From positions 75,184,017 to 75,248,016 of the forward strand of contig NC_044030.1 in assembly GCF_900496995.4 (NCBI RefSeq): a DNA stretch of 64,000 nt. Reading direction: 5' to 3'. A model generated the notes under the pieces. It made no database searches. It worked only from the letters and a program-made list of their open reading frames with translations, and had not been told where the DNA came from. The stretch is from Aquila chrysaetos chrysaetos. Its lineage: Eukaryota > Chordata > Aves > Accipitriformes > Accipitridae. Within the stretch, counting starts at the first letter, position 1. Every line of letters starts with the position of its first letter. Shown here in pieces: positions 25,201-33,419 of the stretch. Made by a program: the position numbers and the translations under genes.

Positions 25201-25828
25201 AAAGGAGTAACTGTAACGCCAGATAAAATACTTCAGAGCGGTGAACTGCAATGCCAGCAGTACACAAGACAGCAACCAGGAGACCGCATCTTTCAAACCC
25301 CCGTGGCCCAAGGGCAGCTCACCTCCGTCCGCCCTCCATCGCCGGCCCCTTCCTTCATTTTCTTCGTCCCGCAGTCTGCCTTTTTTTCTTCCCCAGCGTT
25401 CACCTGAAGAGGGCGAGCACCATTTCCTCACTCTCCAGCAGTCGCTCACACCTACGGCGCTTTAACCCCCCTCAGCCCCACAAACCAGGGAAGAGACACG
25501 ACCTGTTCGCCCCGGGAAGTCCAACCCAGCTCCCTGCTCTTTTACCTTTAGGTAAATCCCACCGCCTTTCGACCCGGAGCTGGGGAAACCCCCCGGCGAG
25601 CCGCTATAAGGGTGAGGGCGAAGAGGCCTAGCTGCCTCCTGCCGCCAGCACCCGTCCTCCTGACAGGGCTGCCCCCCGCCCCAAGCCTGACGCGGGAAGA
25701 AGGGGACGCCTCGCCTCAGGACACCCCCCGGCCCGCGGTGAGGGGCAGCCGCGCTGAGGAGAGAGCCGCTGCTCCAGCGCGGTCCGCCGCCGCGGTGCCG
25801 GGCCCACCTGGCTGTCAGCGCCCGCCAT
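10099..25828 (-). CDS. TARS1: TARS1, cytosolic threonyl-tRNA synthetase (complete gene, 19 coding exons)
   Basis: This enzyme attaches threonine to tRNA-Thr in the cytosol, using ATP, and removes mischarged serine. The 19 coding exons listed separately join in frame to 711 residues plus stop; human TARS1 is about 723. Domain order: charged N-terminal extension (1-34), TGS domain (about 70-139, with [10 protein letters not shown]), editing domain (about 140-300, with HSSAH at 143-147 and CRGPH at 249-253), class II catalytic core (about 317-600) and anticodon-binding domain (about 601-711). Motif 2 lies around [17 protein letters not shown] (430-446) and motif 3 around [11 protein letters not shown] (578-588). 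The three zinc ligands that recognise threonine are present: Cys401 in MNCPGH, His452 in DDAHIF and His578. All introns are GT-AG and no frame break is seen. The start has a good context (G at -3, G at +4). Identity is certain; the first exon is the least certain part. Confidence 0.97.
10248..11572 (-). other. TARS1: TARS1 intron 18
   Basis: This 1.3 kb AT-rich intron contains a TATA-like CTATATAAG at 11,389-11,397 on the plus strand, judged to be chance. Nothing else was recognised. Confidence 0.85.
11573..11687 (-). CDS. TARS1: TARS1 coding exon 18
   Basis: Encodes residues 625-662 ([19 protein letters not shown], then [19 protein letters not shown]) of the anticodon-binding domain. The acceptor is CTCCTAG and the donor GTAACG, which is weaker than most in this gene. 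Confidence 0.95.
11688..13187 (-). other. TARS1: TARS1 introns 16-17 (exon 17 lies between)
   Basis: Intron 17 is 11,688-12,432 and intron 16 is 12,506-13,187. Both are AT-rich; no repeat family or RNA gene was recognised. Confidence 0.8.
12433..12505 (-). CDS. TARS1: TARS1 coding exon 17
   Basis: Encodes residues 601-624 ([18 protein letters not shown]...EYAQK), the junction between catalytic core and anticodon-binding domain. The first base completes Trp600. Confidence 0.95.
13188..13292 (-). CDS. TARS1: TARS1 coding exon 16 (motif 3)
   Basis: Encodes residues 566-599 with class II motif 3 ([17 protein letters not shown]). His578 is the third zinc ligand. The donor GTAATG splits the TGG codon of Trp600. 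Confidence 0.96.
13420..13520 (-). CDS. TARS1: TARS1 coding exon 15
   Basis: Encodes residues 532-564 ([32 protein letters not shown]), part of the catalytic core. The donor is GTAAGC. Confidence 0.96.
13521..16020 (-). other. TARS1: TARS1 intron 14
   Basis: At 2.5 kb this is the longest TARS1 intron. It is AT-rich with short homopolymers and no recognised repeat family, exon or structured RNA. Confidence 0.85.
16021..16098 (-). CDS. TARS1: TARS1 coding exon 14
   Basis: Encodes residues 506-531 ([19 protein letters not shown]...FYGPK) with both boundaries in phase 0. The donor GTCAGT departs from the usual GTRAGT at position +3. Confidence 0.95.
16825..16962 (-). CDS. TARS1: TARS1 coding exon 13
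   Basis: Encodes residues 460-505 ([19 protein letters not shown], then [19 protein letters not shown]) with both boundaries in phase 0. Confidence 0.96.
17051..17213 (-). CDS. TARS1: TARS1 coding exon 12 (motif 2)
   Basis: Encodes residues 406-459, including class II motif 2 with [10 protein letters not shown] and the zinc ligand His452 in QQDDAHIFC. It is the most strongly conserved exon and matches the human protein almost residue for residue. Confidence 0.97.
17763..17929 (-). CDS. TARS1: TARS1 coding exon 11 (motif 1 region)
   Basis: Encodes residues 350-404 ([18 protein letters not shown] ... [10 protein letters not shown]). It covers the motif 1 region, and Cys401 is the first zinc ligand. 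The donor splits the codon of Cys405. Confidence 0.96.
17930..19686 (-). other. TARS1: TARS1 introns 9-10 (exon 10 lies between)
   Basis: Intron 10 is 17,930-18,668 and intron 9 is 18,768-19,686. Intron 9 holds two identical 17-bp copies at 19,389-19,405 and 19,412-19,428. Nothing else was recognised. Confidence 0.8.
18669..18767 (-). CDS. TARS1: TARS1 coding exon 10
   Basis: Encodes residues 317-349 ([33 protein letters not shown]), the start of the catalytic core. Acceptor CTGCAG, donor GTAAGT. Confidence 0.96.
19687..19833 (-). CDS. TARS1: TARS1 coding exon 9
   Basis: Encodes residues 268-316 ([20 protein letters not shown] ... SRDHRKIGR), the end of the editing domain and the linker into the catalytic core. 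Confidence 0.96.
20418..20496 (-). CDS. TARS1: TARS1 coding exon 8 (editing site Cys)
   Basis: Encodes residues 242-267 ([19 protein letters not shown]...KIHK). Cys249 and His253 in CRGPH match the editing-site residues known from bacterial ThrRS. Confidence 0.95.
20578..20642 (-). CDS. TARS1: TARS1 coding exon 7
   Basis: Encodes residues 220-240 ([20 protein letters not shown] plus Tyr). It is separated from exon 8 by an intron of only 81 bases. Confidence 0.94.
20775..20957 (+). mobile_element. CR1 LINE 3'-end fragment
   Basis: The plus strand follows the avian CR1 3' untranslated region: GGAGCAAGCTGCCCTGAGAA, then CAACTGGACAAGCCCTG, then GATTGGACTAGAGACC, TACCTTCCAACCTGAATGAC and the terminal ACTATGATTCTC. 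It is a 5'-truncated, mutated copy in TARS1 intron 6, antisense to the gene. The edges are approximate. Confidence 0.87.
21510..21627 (-). CDS. TARS1: TARS1 coding exon 6
   Basis: Encodes residues 181-219 ([19 protein letters not shown] ... KETLLEMFK) of the editing domain. Confidence 0.95.
21843..21964 (-). CDS. TARS1: TARS1 coding exon 5 (editing HxxxH)
   Basis: Encodes residues 140-179, beginning [20 protein letters not shown]. His143 and His147 form the HxxxH of the editing site. Confidence 0.96.
21965..24216 (-). other. TARS1: TARS1 introns 3-4 (exon 4 lies between)
   Basis: Intron 4 is 21,965-23,046 and intron 3 is 23,171-24,216. Both are AT-rich, and no repeat family or RNA gene was recognised. 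Intron 5 (21,628-21,842) lies just outside this span. Confidence 0.8.
23047..23170 (-). CDS. TARS1: TARS1 coding exon 4 (TGS domain end)
   Basis: Encodes residues 99-139 ([20 protein letters not shown] ... FEDEEAQA), the end of the TGS domain. Confidence 0.96.
24217..24407 (-). CDS. TARS1: TARS1 coding exon 3 (TGS domain start)
   Basis: Encodes residues 35-97 ([19 protein letters not shown] ... [10 protein letters not shown] ... QIACGI). It is the longest coding exon, at 191 bases, and begins the TGS domain. Confidence 0.96.
24408..25322 (-). other. TARS1: TARS1 intron 2
   Basis: This 0.9 kb intron contains a cluster of direct and inverted repeats at 24,648-24,724 and a perfect palindromic TGACGTCA (CRE type) at 24,863-24,870. 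Confidence 0.8.
24648..24724. repeat. Direct and inverted repeat cluster
   Basis: Two 23-bp direct copies (24,648-24,670 and 24,702-24,724) differ at one base. Within them, GTTTAATAAACT (24,654-24,665) has its exact reverse complement AGTTTATTAAAC at 24,692-24,703. The unit can form alternative hairpins. No known family was recognised. Confidence 0.85.
25323..25403 (-). CDS. TARS1: TARS1 coding exon 2 (charged N-terminal extension)
   Basis: Encodes residues 8-34 ([19 protein letters not shown], then AGDGGRTE). It matches the lysine-rich extension of mammalian TARS1 (GAGEEKQK... GSGDGGRAE). Acceptor CTTCAG, donor GTGAGC; both boundaries are phase 0. Confidence 0.88.
25404..25807 (-). other. 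TARS1: TARS1 intron 1
   Basis: This GC-rich intron of 404 bases lies within the CpG island. Its donor is GTGGGC and its acceptor CTTCAG. Nothing else was recognised. Confidence 0.7.
25808..25828 (-). CDS. TARS1: TARS1 coding exon 1 (start codon)
   Basis: A short exon, ATG plus six codons (MAGADSQ), ends at the donor GTGGGC. It keeps frame with exon 2 and lies in the CpG island. The ATG has G at -3 and G at +4. It differs from the human N-terminus, so a transcript is needed to confirm this start. Confidence 0.72.
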
Positions 25829-25907
25829 TGCCACACGCGGAGCCGCCCGGCGCAGCGGGGAAGGGGCGGGAACGGCGCCGCGCAGGCGCCTCTCGGCCCG
25901 CCACAGC

Positions 25908-25916
25908 TGATGCAAC
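25908..25916 (+). promoter_or_regulatory. TARS1: CARE element (C/EBP-ATF response element), TGATGCAAC
   Basis: TGATGCAAC fits the CARE consensus TGATGNAAN bound by ATF4 with C/EBP partners. It lies about 80 bases before the TARS1 ATG. Cytosolic aminoacyl-tRNA synthetase genes, TARS1 among them, are known targets of ATF4 in the amino-acid and unfolded-protein stress responses. Confidence 0.62.
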
Positions 25917-25969
25917 CGGGGGCGGCTGCACCGGCCCGGCCTGACTCAACGTGAGCCGCCGCGGTCGGG

Positions 25970-25974
25970 CCAAT
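25970..25974 (+). promoter_or_regulatory. CCAAT box (NF-Y type)
   Basis: GGGCCAATGGGG reads in the plus orientation, about 95 bases before the possible plus-strand start region at 26,066. It can act on either gene direction. Confidence 0.45.
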
Positions 25975-26065
25975 GGGGCAGTAGGGCCGGGCCGGGCCGG
26001 GCCGCCCTGGGGTGTGTGGCCGGGGCGGCGGGTGTGGAGGCGGCCTGTGAGTGGCCGCAGCACCT

Positions 26066-26093
26066 CAAGATGGCGGAGCCGCTGCCAGCACCC
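26066..26093 (+). promoter_or_regulatory. YY1-type site overlapping a possible divergent first exon
   Basis: CAAGATGGCGG (26,066-26,076) fits the YY1 motif often found just after housekeeping start sites. Its ATG (26,070-26,072) opens eight codons (MAEPLPAP) that end at a good donor, GTGAGG (26,094). If unspliced, the frame runs 35 codons to a stop. No downstream exon was identified, so this may be only a regulatory site or the start of a non-coding divergent transcript. Confidence 0.45.
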
Positions 26094-26139
26094 GTGAGGG
26101 CGCGAAGCGGGGCCGCGGGGCCCGCGTCCCCACCGCTAA

Positions 26140-26153
26140 CCCCCCCCCCCCCC
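26140..26153. repeat. Run of 14 C
   Basis: An uninterrupted C run in the 3' part of the TARS1 CpG island, G-rich in the TARS1 sense direction. Confidence 0.95.
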
Positions 26154-27529
26154 TCGCTCCTGCAAGGAGAAACGTAACCCCGCCAGCAGGGCCGTAGGCC
26201 CCCACGGGGGTGGCAAGGGGCTGAGGGACGGGGTGGCACTCGGGGAGACCTAGCTACCGTTCCTCTGAGGCAGAGATTCAGTCGAGGATGGATCAGCTAA
26301 TGGGAGTACTCTTCGCAAAGGAGGCAAAATATAAAACAAAAATCGGATCGAGCAATGACTGATTTCCCAGGGCATAAAAAGTGGAAGAAATTCTGAGCAG
26401 TTTCTCTCAGACCTGGACAGCGGGACTGCGGCTGCTTTGCTTAGCCCAGTCCTGAGGGGAGGCTCAGCATCAGGGTTGGAGGCTACCAACATCTCAAAGA
26501 AAAGGATGTGATGTTCAGGCACGGCTTTCTGCTTTGTAACCTTACTCCCCTTCTCTCCCTGCTCTTGTTTTTTTGTATAATAATAATATTTTCATTTAGG
26601 AAGGTTACTTTCTCTCAGCACATTCTCATGGTGGCCATGGACTCCCAGAGCAGTCGGTCCCAAGGCCTTAGGTGTGTTTGGTGAACTTACTCAGTAGCCT
26701 AGCTTAAGAAAGGTGTTTATTACAAGATCTGATGTTTTAAAGAAACGCTGGCATAGCACCCTTACTTTGAAGAGTCTAAATCAGGGGTCAGGGCTACGGC
26801 TTGGCTTGGACCTCTGCTACCTGCAGAACACCCAACACCACTTCTGCCTCCTGTAATAGCCACTTCCTCTTCATCTGCAGCAATGATGTGAGATTTTAGA
26901 GTGTTTCAGTCAGCTAAAATGTGCTCAGGTGGACATCAGAGCACCTCAGACTCTGTGGACTTAAGTAAGTGCTGTAAGAAAAAAGTTCAGGAGAAATAGG
27001 CAGTTTTGTATAGCTTTCAAATGCTGGTTATGTAGGGGTGAAGGACAGCTGAGAGAACATCACTGCATTATTTGACCACAAATGTAGAGGCTTAAAAAAT
27101 AATGCAAATATTTTTATATTTTTAAAAATATTAACATGAGAAGGTGTAGTAAATATGAACTTACAGACAGAATCAGGCCTAGATCTGAATAATTTATTTG
27201 CTATCTAAAAGTAAAATAAAAGCAGCATAAATGTTGGCAAAAACATTTCTTAAACAGCTACATTCAGTAATATATGTAAGATGTTGTGCAGCAATACCAT
27301 GTTTAGTAATACAACAGATATTTTTAAATGCTAATTTTTAGATTTGCATTATCTTCAAAAGTCTTTTCATGTGGACGAGTTACAGCTGGCTCAGAGCACA
27401 TTGCAAAGCTTATAGATAAATTATCTAACGCGAAAATGAGCAAAAACTTGTACTGATACTGTTAAAGAGAAAAGAGGATTAAATATTTCAAAAGCCATCA
27501 GGACAGTTGTAGGAGAACTGTCCCTTTTG

Positions 27530-27544
27530 CCAGAAGATGGCAGC
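27530..27544 (+). promoter_or_regulatory. CTCF-like motif
   Basis: CCAGAAGATGGCAGC fits the CTCF core (CCASYAGRKGGCRSY) at all but one position. It lies between two unrelated divergent genes, where an insulator would be plausible. One motif is weak evidence. Confidence 0.35.
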
Positions 27545-28504
27545 AGCGAAACACGCTGTGCTGATGAGAAGTTAATTGTGCGGGATAGCCTCACACCTCT
27601 TGGCTTTAGTTAGCGGGATTTATGGTGTAAAATACAAAAGTAAACTACTTGTTTTACTGGCTTCGCTCTTAAGCACCGTAATTAAAGACGTGTGACTGAA
27701 CTCAGCTGGATTCTAAACCAGTGTAAATTGATTTCAGTGTGCTTTAATGATTATCACCAAGTGAATGACTGGATGTTTCTGCTTCATTTGAAGTTTGCTG
27801 CAAAAAATGTGGTCAGAAAGTTCGATTGGAATTGCAATGTCATTTGGCTTATATTTTGTTTAGGAACTAAAAATCAAAATGAAATAAAAATGAAAAAATG
27901 AAAATAAAAATTTTAAGAAATTAAAATTAAGAAAAGAAAATTTTAAAAAGGATAAGAGAGCAAGAAAGAGTGAGAAACAAAAGGGTAAATGAACATAGGA
28001 GGAACCGAGGAAGGGGAAAGAGATGATATTTTAAGAAAAATATTTCACAACCTCTAATACATCTACACCCTTTACTTGCACCATCTGCTCTAAGGAAACC
28101 AATCTAACTTGTGATACAGCACTGGCCTTTCTGTAATGTGTCTGGGTTTGTTTATATTTGGTGTACATTAAATCAACTCTATTCACTGTAGAGTATTTAA
28201 TAACTTCGCAAACTCCCAGCTAATTTGAAAATCAAATTGTATGGAAGCCACCCATTTACATCCAGGGTCCAGAATACAGCATTTGAATTCAAGGCCTAAT
28301 GGATTTCCATAAGCCCACATCAAGTGAAGATCTATCAGATGTCATTACAAAATCATGCAGACATGGGAATTTCAGCTTTGAGAATTGAAATATTTTTGTG
28401 CAGTTTTCTGCTGTATTAATTTCACCTGGGCTGATGCAAGAACGCCGTAGACTTCTTAGAAGTCCAGTATAGCAAGCTTAGAAATGTACATTCAGAAATT
28501 TAAC

Positions 28505-28527
28505 AAAAAAAAAAAAAAAAAAAAAAA
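28505..28527. repeat. Run of 23 A
   Basis: A homopolymer in AT-rich intergenic DNA. No retroposed gene sequence was recognised before it. Confidence 0.95.
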
Positions 28528-31439
28528 TTTAAAAATTGACATTAAATTAAAATACCTGTGAAAATAACTGAAGTTCTGATTCAAACTGGAAAATGCTAGG
28601 AAAACTGAATCTAAGCCTTGGCTTTTGATATTTTTTCAACTTTCGTGGCCTTATTATTAAAAGAAAATAGTTATCTTTTTAGGAGAATAAGAAAAATAAC
28701 TGATATTTCATGCAAAGAAGGAGAGCAGGTTTATTTTGTTTCTACATCCATAACGGCTTCATGTACAGCCACTACGGTATGTAGTCCAGTAGTTGTCCTG
28801 GTGCCAAGAGGTTTGCCATATCTACCAGCCATTTTTCTGCTTCTTCCAGAAGATATGCATGCTTGTGCTTGCTAGGGAGAAAATCCTTACTAACAGCAGA
28901 AATCCCCCTGACCTTTTGTAGACTGGAAGCACACTGCACAGTGATAGCCTTGTCCCACCTGTGTCCCAGGGTGCAGATCCTCTTCAACTGCCCCTCATGC
29001 CACTGTTTCTTCATACCTGCAGCTGTGGAGTTGATGCTCAAATTACTCAGGTTCAGTTTGTTCTCTACCACCAGGCAGGTTTTTTGAGTAAAACACAGTA
29101 AGGTTGTATTTGGTCAAATGTAGGAGACACCCAGCTTCAGTGCTCATAGTTACAGATGGTGGAATCACCGGTTACAAATTCTGGGTGAAACTTAAAACCA
29201 GATTTACTTCTTGACATCAGACAAGCATCAGACTGCTGCAAGGAATCCTTGGGCCTTTTAAAGAAGTGAGATGCTGGGCGATTGTTTTTTTTTCTCTAAT
29301 AAAACTAGATTTGGCTTTCTGCTTCTTTGTAACAAACATACCAATGATAATGCATGTCTCTCATTTTCCCTGCATCTCAGATTTACCCCTACTTCACTTG
29401 GCTAAAAAGTTTTAGCATCCTTACAGCTGAGTCGTCAATGTTTTGTTACTGCACATCATGAGAAGTAGTAGGTGTGCATACATTCAATTAAACTCAGATC
29501 TTTCCTGTGTTCTTTCCATAGAGCTCATACATGTAATTTTGGGGGGCACATTATTAACCCAAGTGATGTATCCACAATCCAGGATTAAGATATTTTCCAA
29601 ACCTTTGCCTTTAGGATAAACGGCCCCTCCTTCACAGTATTACAGCAGATTACTCCTATTTTCCGGTAAGATTTGCACTTAAAAACATAAAACCATTGTT
29701 TGTTTTTCATTTAAAATCTTTTTTGGATACTGGTCTCAGAAAGATGTGCTGTCTGCAGTTGTGTGGATCTGTGACTCCCACTCTGGTCTCCACTCTCAGT
29801 CTTGTGACTGGGCTGTGAGATAGGCATTCAGAGCTCCTGCCTTCCACTTCCTATTCTTTCATTAAGGTAAAACAGTGAGGCAGCAGTCATTTAAAAAGGC
29901 AAATAAAATGTTAACAATTTCATATACTGAGGAGGAGGGGTGATAAACTGAAAAAATTAGAATCACATGTCCTTGACTGTCCTTAATCACAACTTAAACT
30001 GTTACAATGAAGTAATTTTAACAAGCCAATTGATACAACATTTTTTCCAAACTTCTGGCTCTTGGACACACCCTTGGGTTTTGTACCTAAATTTAAACTA
30101 GCTTTTACTATAACTGAGCATCACCAAGCTATTCTACTACATAATATTTTTTTGTCCATATATGGAATTTTCCAGAATCCAAAATACTTTTTTGGTAACC
30201 TTTTTTCCCTAACAAGAAACTATTATGGTTCATTTTAGTGTGTATTTCAGAATTTAAAGTCTGAGATTGTGGTTGATTTCAGATATTTTTGTAATAACGG
30301 CATTCCAATTTCTGAAGAGCTTTTTTTCCCTACAGGTATCACTGATATTTTTTCCTGAGAATAGTCTTTTCTGTACCTGTAACAGTATACCATGGGTATA
30401 TTTACATAATACACATACAATGAAAAGTTAAACTTTATAATTTATGAAATTTAAAAGATAATTAACACAAAAAATAATTAGCCTGATCAGACATCCTTCC
30501 TAATACTCTTACCAGAACAAGTAGTGATTTGCACATTACGGAGACCAAACTGTTCCTTCATCTTCTCTGTGAGCAGAGTCCTCCATGCCATGGCATGATG
30601 TGGCACATGGAGGAATTTCCTACATGATGCAGTTAGAAGCAAGAAATGCATTTCCAAGTCATTCCCTTGGTACACTCCAAAACCATCGCTTTTCCAAATT
30701 CAATTTTTACTCCAAGCAATCTCCGTCATACTCCATAGCACTGAAAATGATCTCCAAATACCAAAGGACAAAAAATTCTTGCATTAGCTTCTCCTGCAAG
30801 TGCTCCATCAGACAATTTTGGGGGGAAATGGCAGACAACACAGGGAAAGCAGATGTTGCATTCTAGGGTTTTGTTTCCTTTGACCATATTTTTCATTGCA
30901 GTTATGACTTAATTTCACACATTTCCAGTGAAATTTATTTTATTTGGAAAGTATGTTCTCGGTTTCTCTTTTTAGCCATGACTCAAATGTTCTGGTGATC
31001 TTCTTATTAACATCCCTTTTTAATGATGTTTCATGGACACAATCCAGTAACATTGCTTCAAATAAATACATGAAAGCTGATGAAAACAGGGACATCTTAA
31101 CCGTGAATTTTGTCAAGCCACTTGTGATGAGTTATATAAAGGCTTTTTTCTTTGTGTCCTTTTCACTTGGAAGTATTTGGAATCTTACTAAAAATAATAC
31201 CAAACTGGTAAATCATTTCAAGGTTTTATAACTGCAGGGATAGATGACAGAAAACTCTCCTTAGTTAGCAGTAGCTGCCAGCAGATGGATTCCTGAGGGA
31301 CTCCATCGCTAGATGCTGATCAGAGGGAAAAGATATTCTGAGGGGAGATACAAAGTTTTAGTTAGTTTTAGTTCACTTGGAAGAATGGGATGGGACATCT
31401 TGGCAATACCATATAACAGAAAAAACAGCTGAGCACTAT

Positions 31440-32130
31440 CTTTAAAACATCTTCTCCATATGCAGGGACCACAACATCTCTTTTCAGTCCTCTTTTCTAG
31501 ACTAAGCAAACTTAACTTCTGAACCTTTCTCAGGGGGACACGCTTCCAGACTCTAGTTCTTCCCTTCTGAACTCTCCGGTTTGTCTGTGTTTCTCTCAAA
31601 ACAATAATGCTCAAAGCAAACATAGTACTCCTACAGAGCGGAGAGGACTATTGCTCAGACCTGACATATAGCACTTCTGCTAATGTAACAGCTTCATATC
31701 GCTCACTTGCCTTCAGTCTGTGGCTCTTTAGGATGAGCGGAATCTTTTCTGCAGTGCTATTCTGTGCTGTATTCTGCTTTTCCGTACACTTTGTTGAAGG
31801 GCAAAGCACTGGACATTATTAAATTGATTGTCTGACTTCAAACTACCTCTCCAGTTTGTTACAATCATCAAAATTTTAAAGTACTTGTCAGCCCTCTTTC
31901 ATCTTGACATGGCCACAGATTTTTAACATGTACTCTTTCCTCCTTCATACACCTAATGACTTTTTGGACAAGAACCAAACACAGGATAGAATCAGCTTGA
32001 AATATCCTTCTGGTTTAACACAGGCTGACTGACAGCTGTTCTCTAAGTATATTTTTTTCAAACATTTATGCCAGTTTCATCTAATCAAGCCAGTGTTCAG
32101 TAAACTAATGCAGCCCATACTAATACAGTC
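31440..32130 (-). mobile_element. Degenerate CR1/L3-like LINE relic
   Basis: The plus strand shows a diluted match to the reverse complement of old amniote CR1/L3 elements: CCTCTTTTCTAGACTAAGCA, GAACCTTTCTC, TTTTCTGCAGTGCTATTC, CTCCAGTTTGTTACAATCA and TTTCATCTAATCAAGCC occur in the expected order. No coding frame survives. Orientation and edges are approximate. Confidence 0.45.
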
Positions 32131-32766
32131 CTTTTTTGTTTCAATAAAGTGATTATTGTCGCAGCTAGCTACACTTCTTATTGCTCTCATGTCTTTCTGA
32201 TGTCTCCCCATTCATTGTCACGATTCTGGCTTTCTTCACGTGATTCTCTCATACCTGGAAAGCACTGCATTGTTCACCGTACGTAGCACATACTCACACA
32301 GCCTGTGCTGCTAGGCTCTGTACATAAAGCTTTTCTTTCACCAACATCATAAGGTCAATCACCCCTTTAAACAACAGTACCGTTTAATGATAGCACCAAG
32401 GGTAAACCACAAGAGAAGAAGGAAAGATAGTAAAAAAACATATTGTCTACATATATGTTTATCTTCTAGATCACCTGAGCCCAATATGCCATCTTGGGTG
32501 CAGCTGCCTTGGGATAAGAAATTTGTTACTGCAGCTCACCTGGAGCTGTTTTCTCCACTACACCAGAAATTATGACCCCCTCCAGTCTCTTGGCATTTCT
32601 TCACATGGAGCCACTCCCTAGCCCGGTTCCGTCAAATGACCTAGTTTAGCAGAAACACCTTTTACACTCAAATCATACTGACAGAATGAGGGTAAGTAGC
32701 AATTACACATGCAGTTGTCCTGGCATATCTAGAAGGGCAGTAAACTGGCAGCAGGATCCAAGCAGC

Positions 32767-32798
32767 CAGCCAGCTGGAGACCCAGCCAGCTGGAGACC
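32767..32798. repeat. 16-bp tandem duplication
   Basis: CAGCCAGCTGGAGACC occurs twice in direct succession without mismatch. Confidence 0.95.
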
Positions 32799-33388
32799 CA
32801 TCCCCAAAGCCTCTTCCTACAGATCAGCTACTACCGGAATGGGTGTGAGCTCAAGGCGCTTTTTTTGCCCTTTTTTTTTGATTCATGGTGGTCCAATTGA
32901 TTTCGGCAAGAACAGTTGTACACAAAAACCAGAACAGTCCCGTTTCAGCTACAAATTACACTGGGGGCTTGCTCTGCTCTGTCCTACATTGGACCAGTTC
33001 CCGACTACATTTGGGAGAACAAAGTTGGCCAAACTCATCTTCATTAAAAGATCCGTCTGGTACTAAAAAAGAATGGTGTAACAATTAAAGTTGATGAAAA
33101 AAAGAATTAAAACCTCATATTTTCTCTCCTTGTTTTCTTTTGTGAAAACTGCCGGGAAAATTTAAGAGGAGAAAAGAGGTGTAAAACCGCTTACTTCTTC
33201 AGAAAGAGGTCTAATTCCTGCTAACATTTCCACAATTGCCTATGTTTGCTCTTTTTGTCTGCTTTGGCAGCAAAACACACGGAAGAGGGTTTTGATTTTT
33301 TACAAATATAAGGAATATTTCTGTCCTTTTGACTTTAGTCTACAAGGGCACATACAGGAGAATGAGTTAAACATTTTCAAGCAGTAAC

Positions 33389-33389
<1 letters not shown>

Positions 33390-33415
<26 letters not shown>
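33390..33415. repeat. (TG)n microsatellite
   Basis: About 12-13 TG units without interruption, a likely polymorphic marker. Confidence 0.95.

Positions 33416-33419
<4 letters not shown>

Larger units (their letters stand above)
25300..26230. promoter_or_regulatory. TARS1: CpG island and promoter of TARS1, possibly bidirectional
   Basis: GC content and CpG density rise sharply from exon 2 of TARS1 to about 26,230 and fall again into AT-rich DNA. The island contains GC boxes (GGGGCGGG near 25,863), an NRF1-like GCGCAGGCGC (about 25,880), a CARE element, an AP-1 site TGACTCA (25,942-25,948), a CCAAT box (25,970-25,974) and a YY1-type site (26,066-26,076). No TATA box is seen, as is usual for a housekeeping gene. 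Transcription start sites are inferred to lie at about 25,830-25,950 (minus) and possibly near 26,060 (plus). Confidence 0.82.

Noticed and set aside
28505..28527. Poly(A) run as the tail of a processed pseudogene
   Set aside because: No gene-like sequence was recognised in front of it, and birds have few processed pseudogenes because CR1 does not use poly(A) tails.
31278..31292. A second CTCF-like motif (CCAGCAGATGGATTC)
   Set aside because: It breaks the invariant GGC of the core, so it was not counted.
32686..33066. A 126-codon plus-strand frame between the genes
   Set aside because: It crosses the 16-bp tandem duplication and a T run, and shows no domain or family resemblance.
33390..33415. 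Repeated units as a possible CRISPR or satellite array
   Set aside because: It is a plain TG microsatellite. No spaced repeat array occurs anywhere in the window, and the genome is vertebrate.
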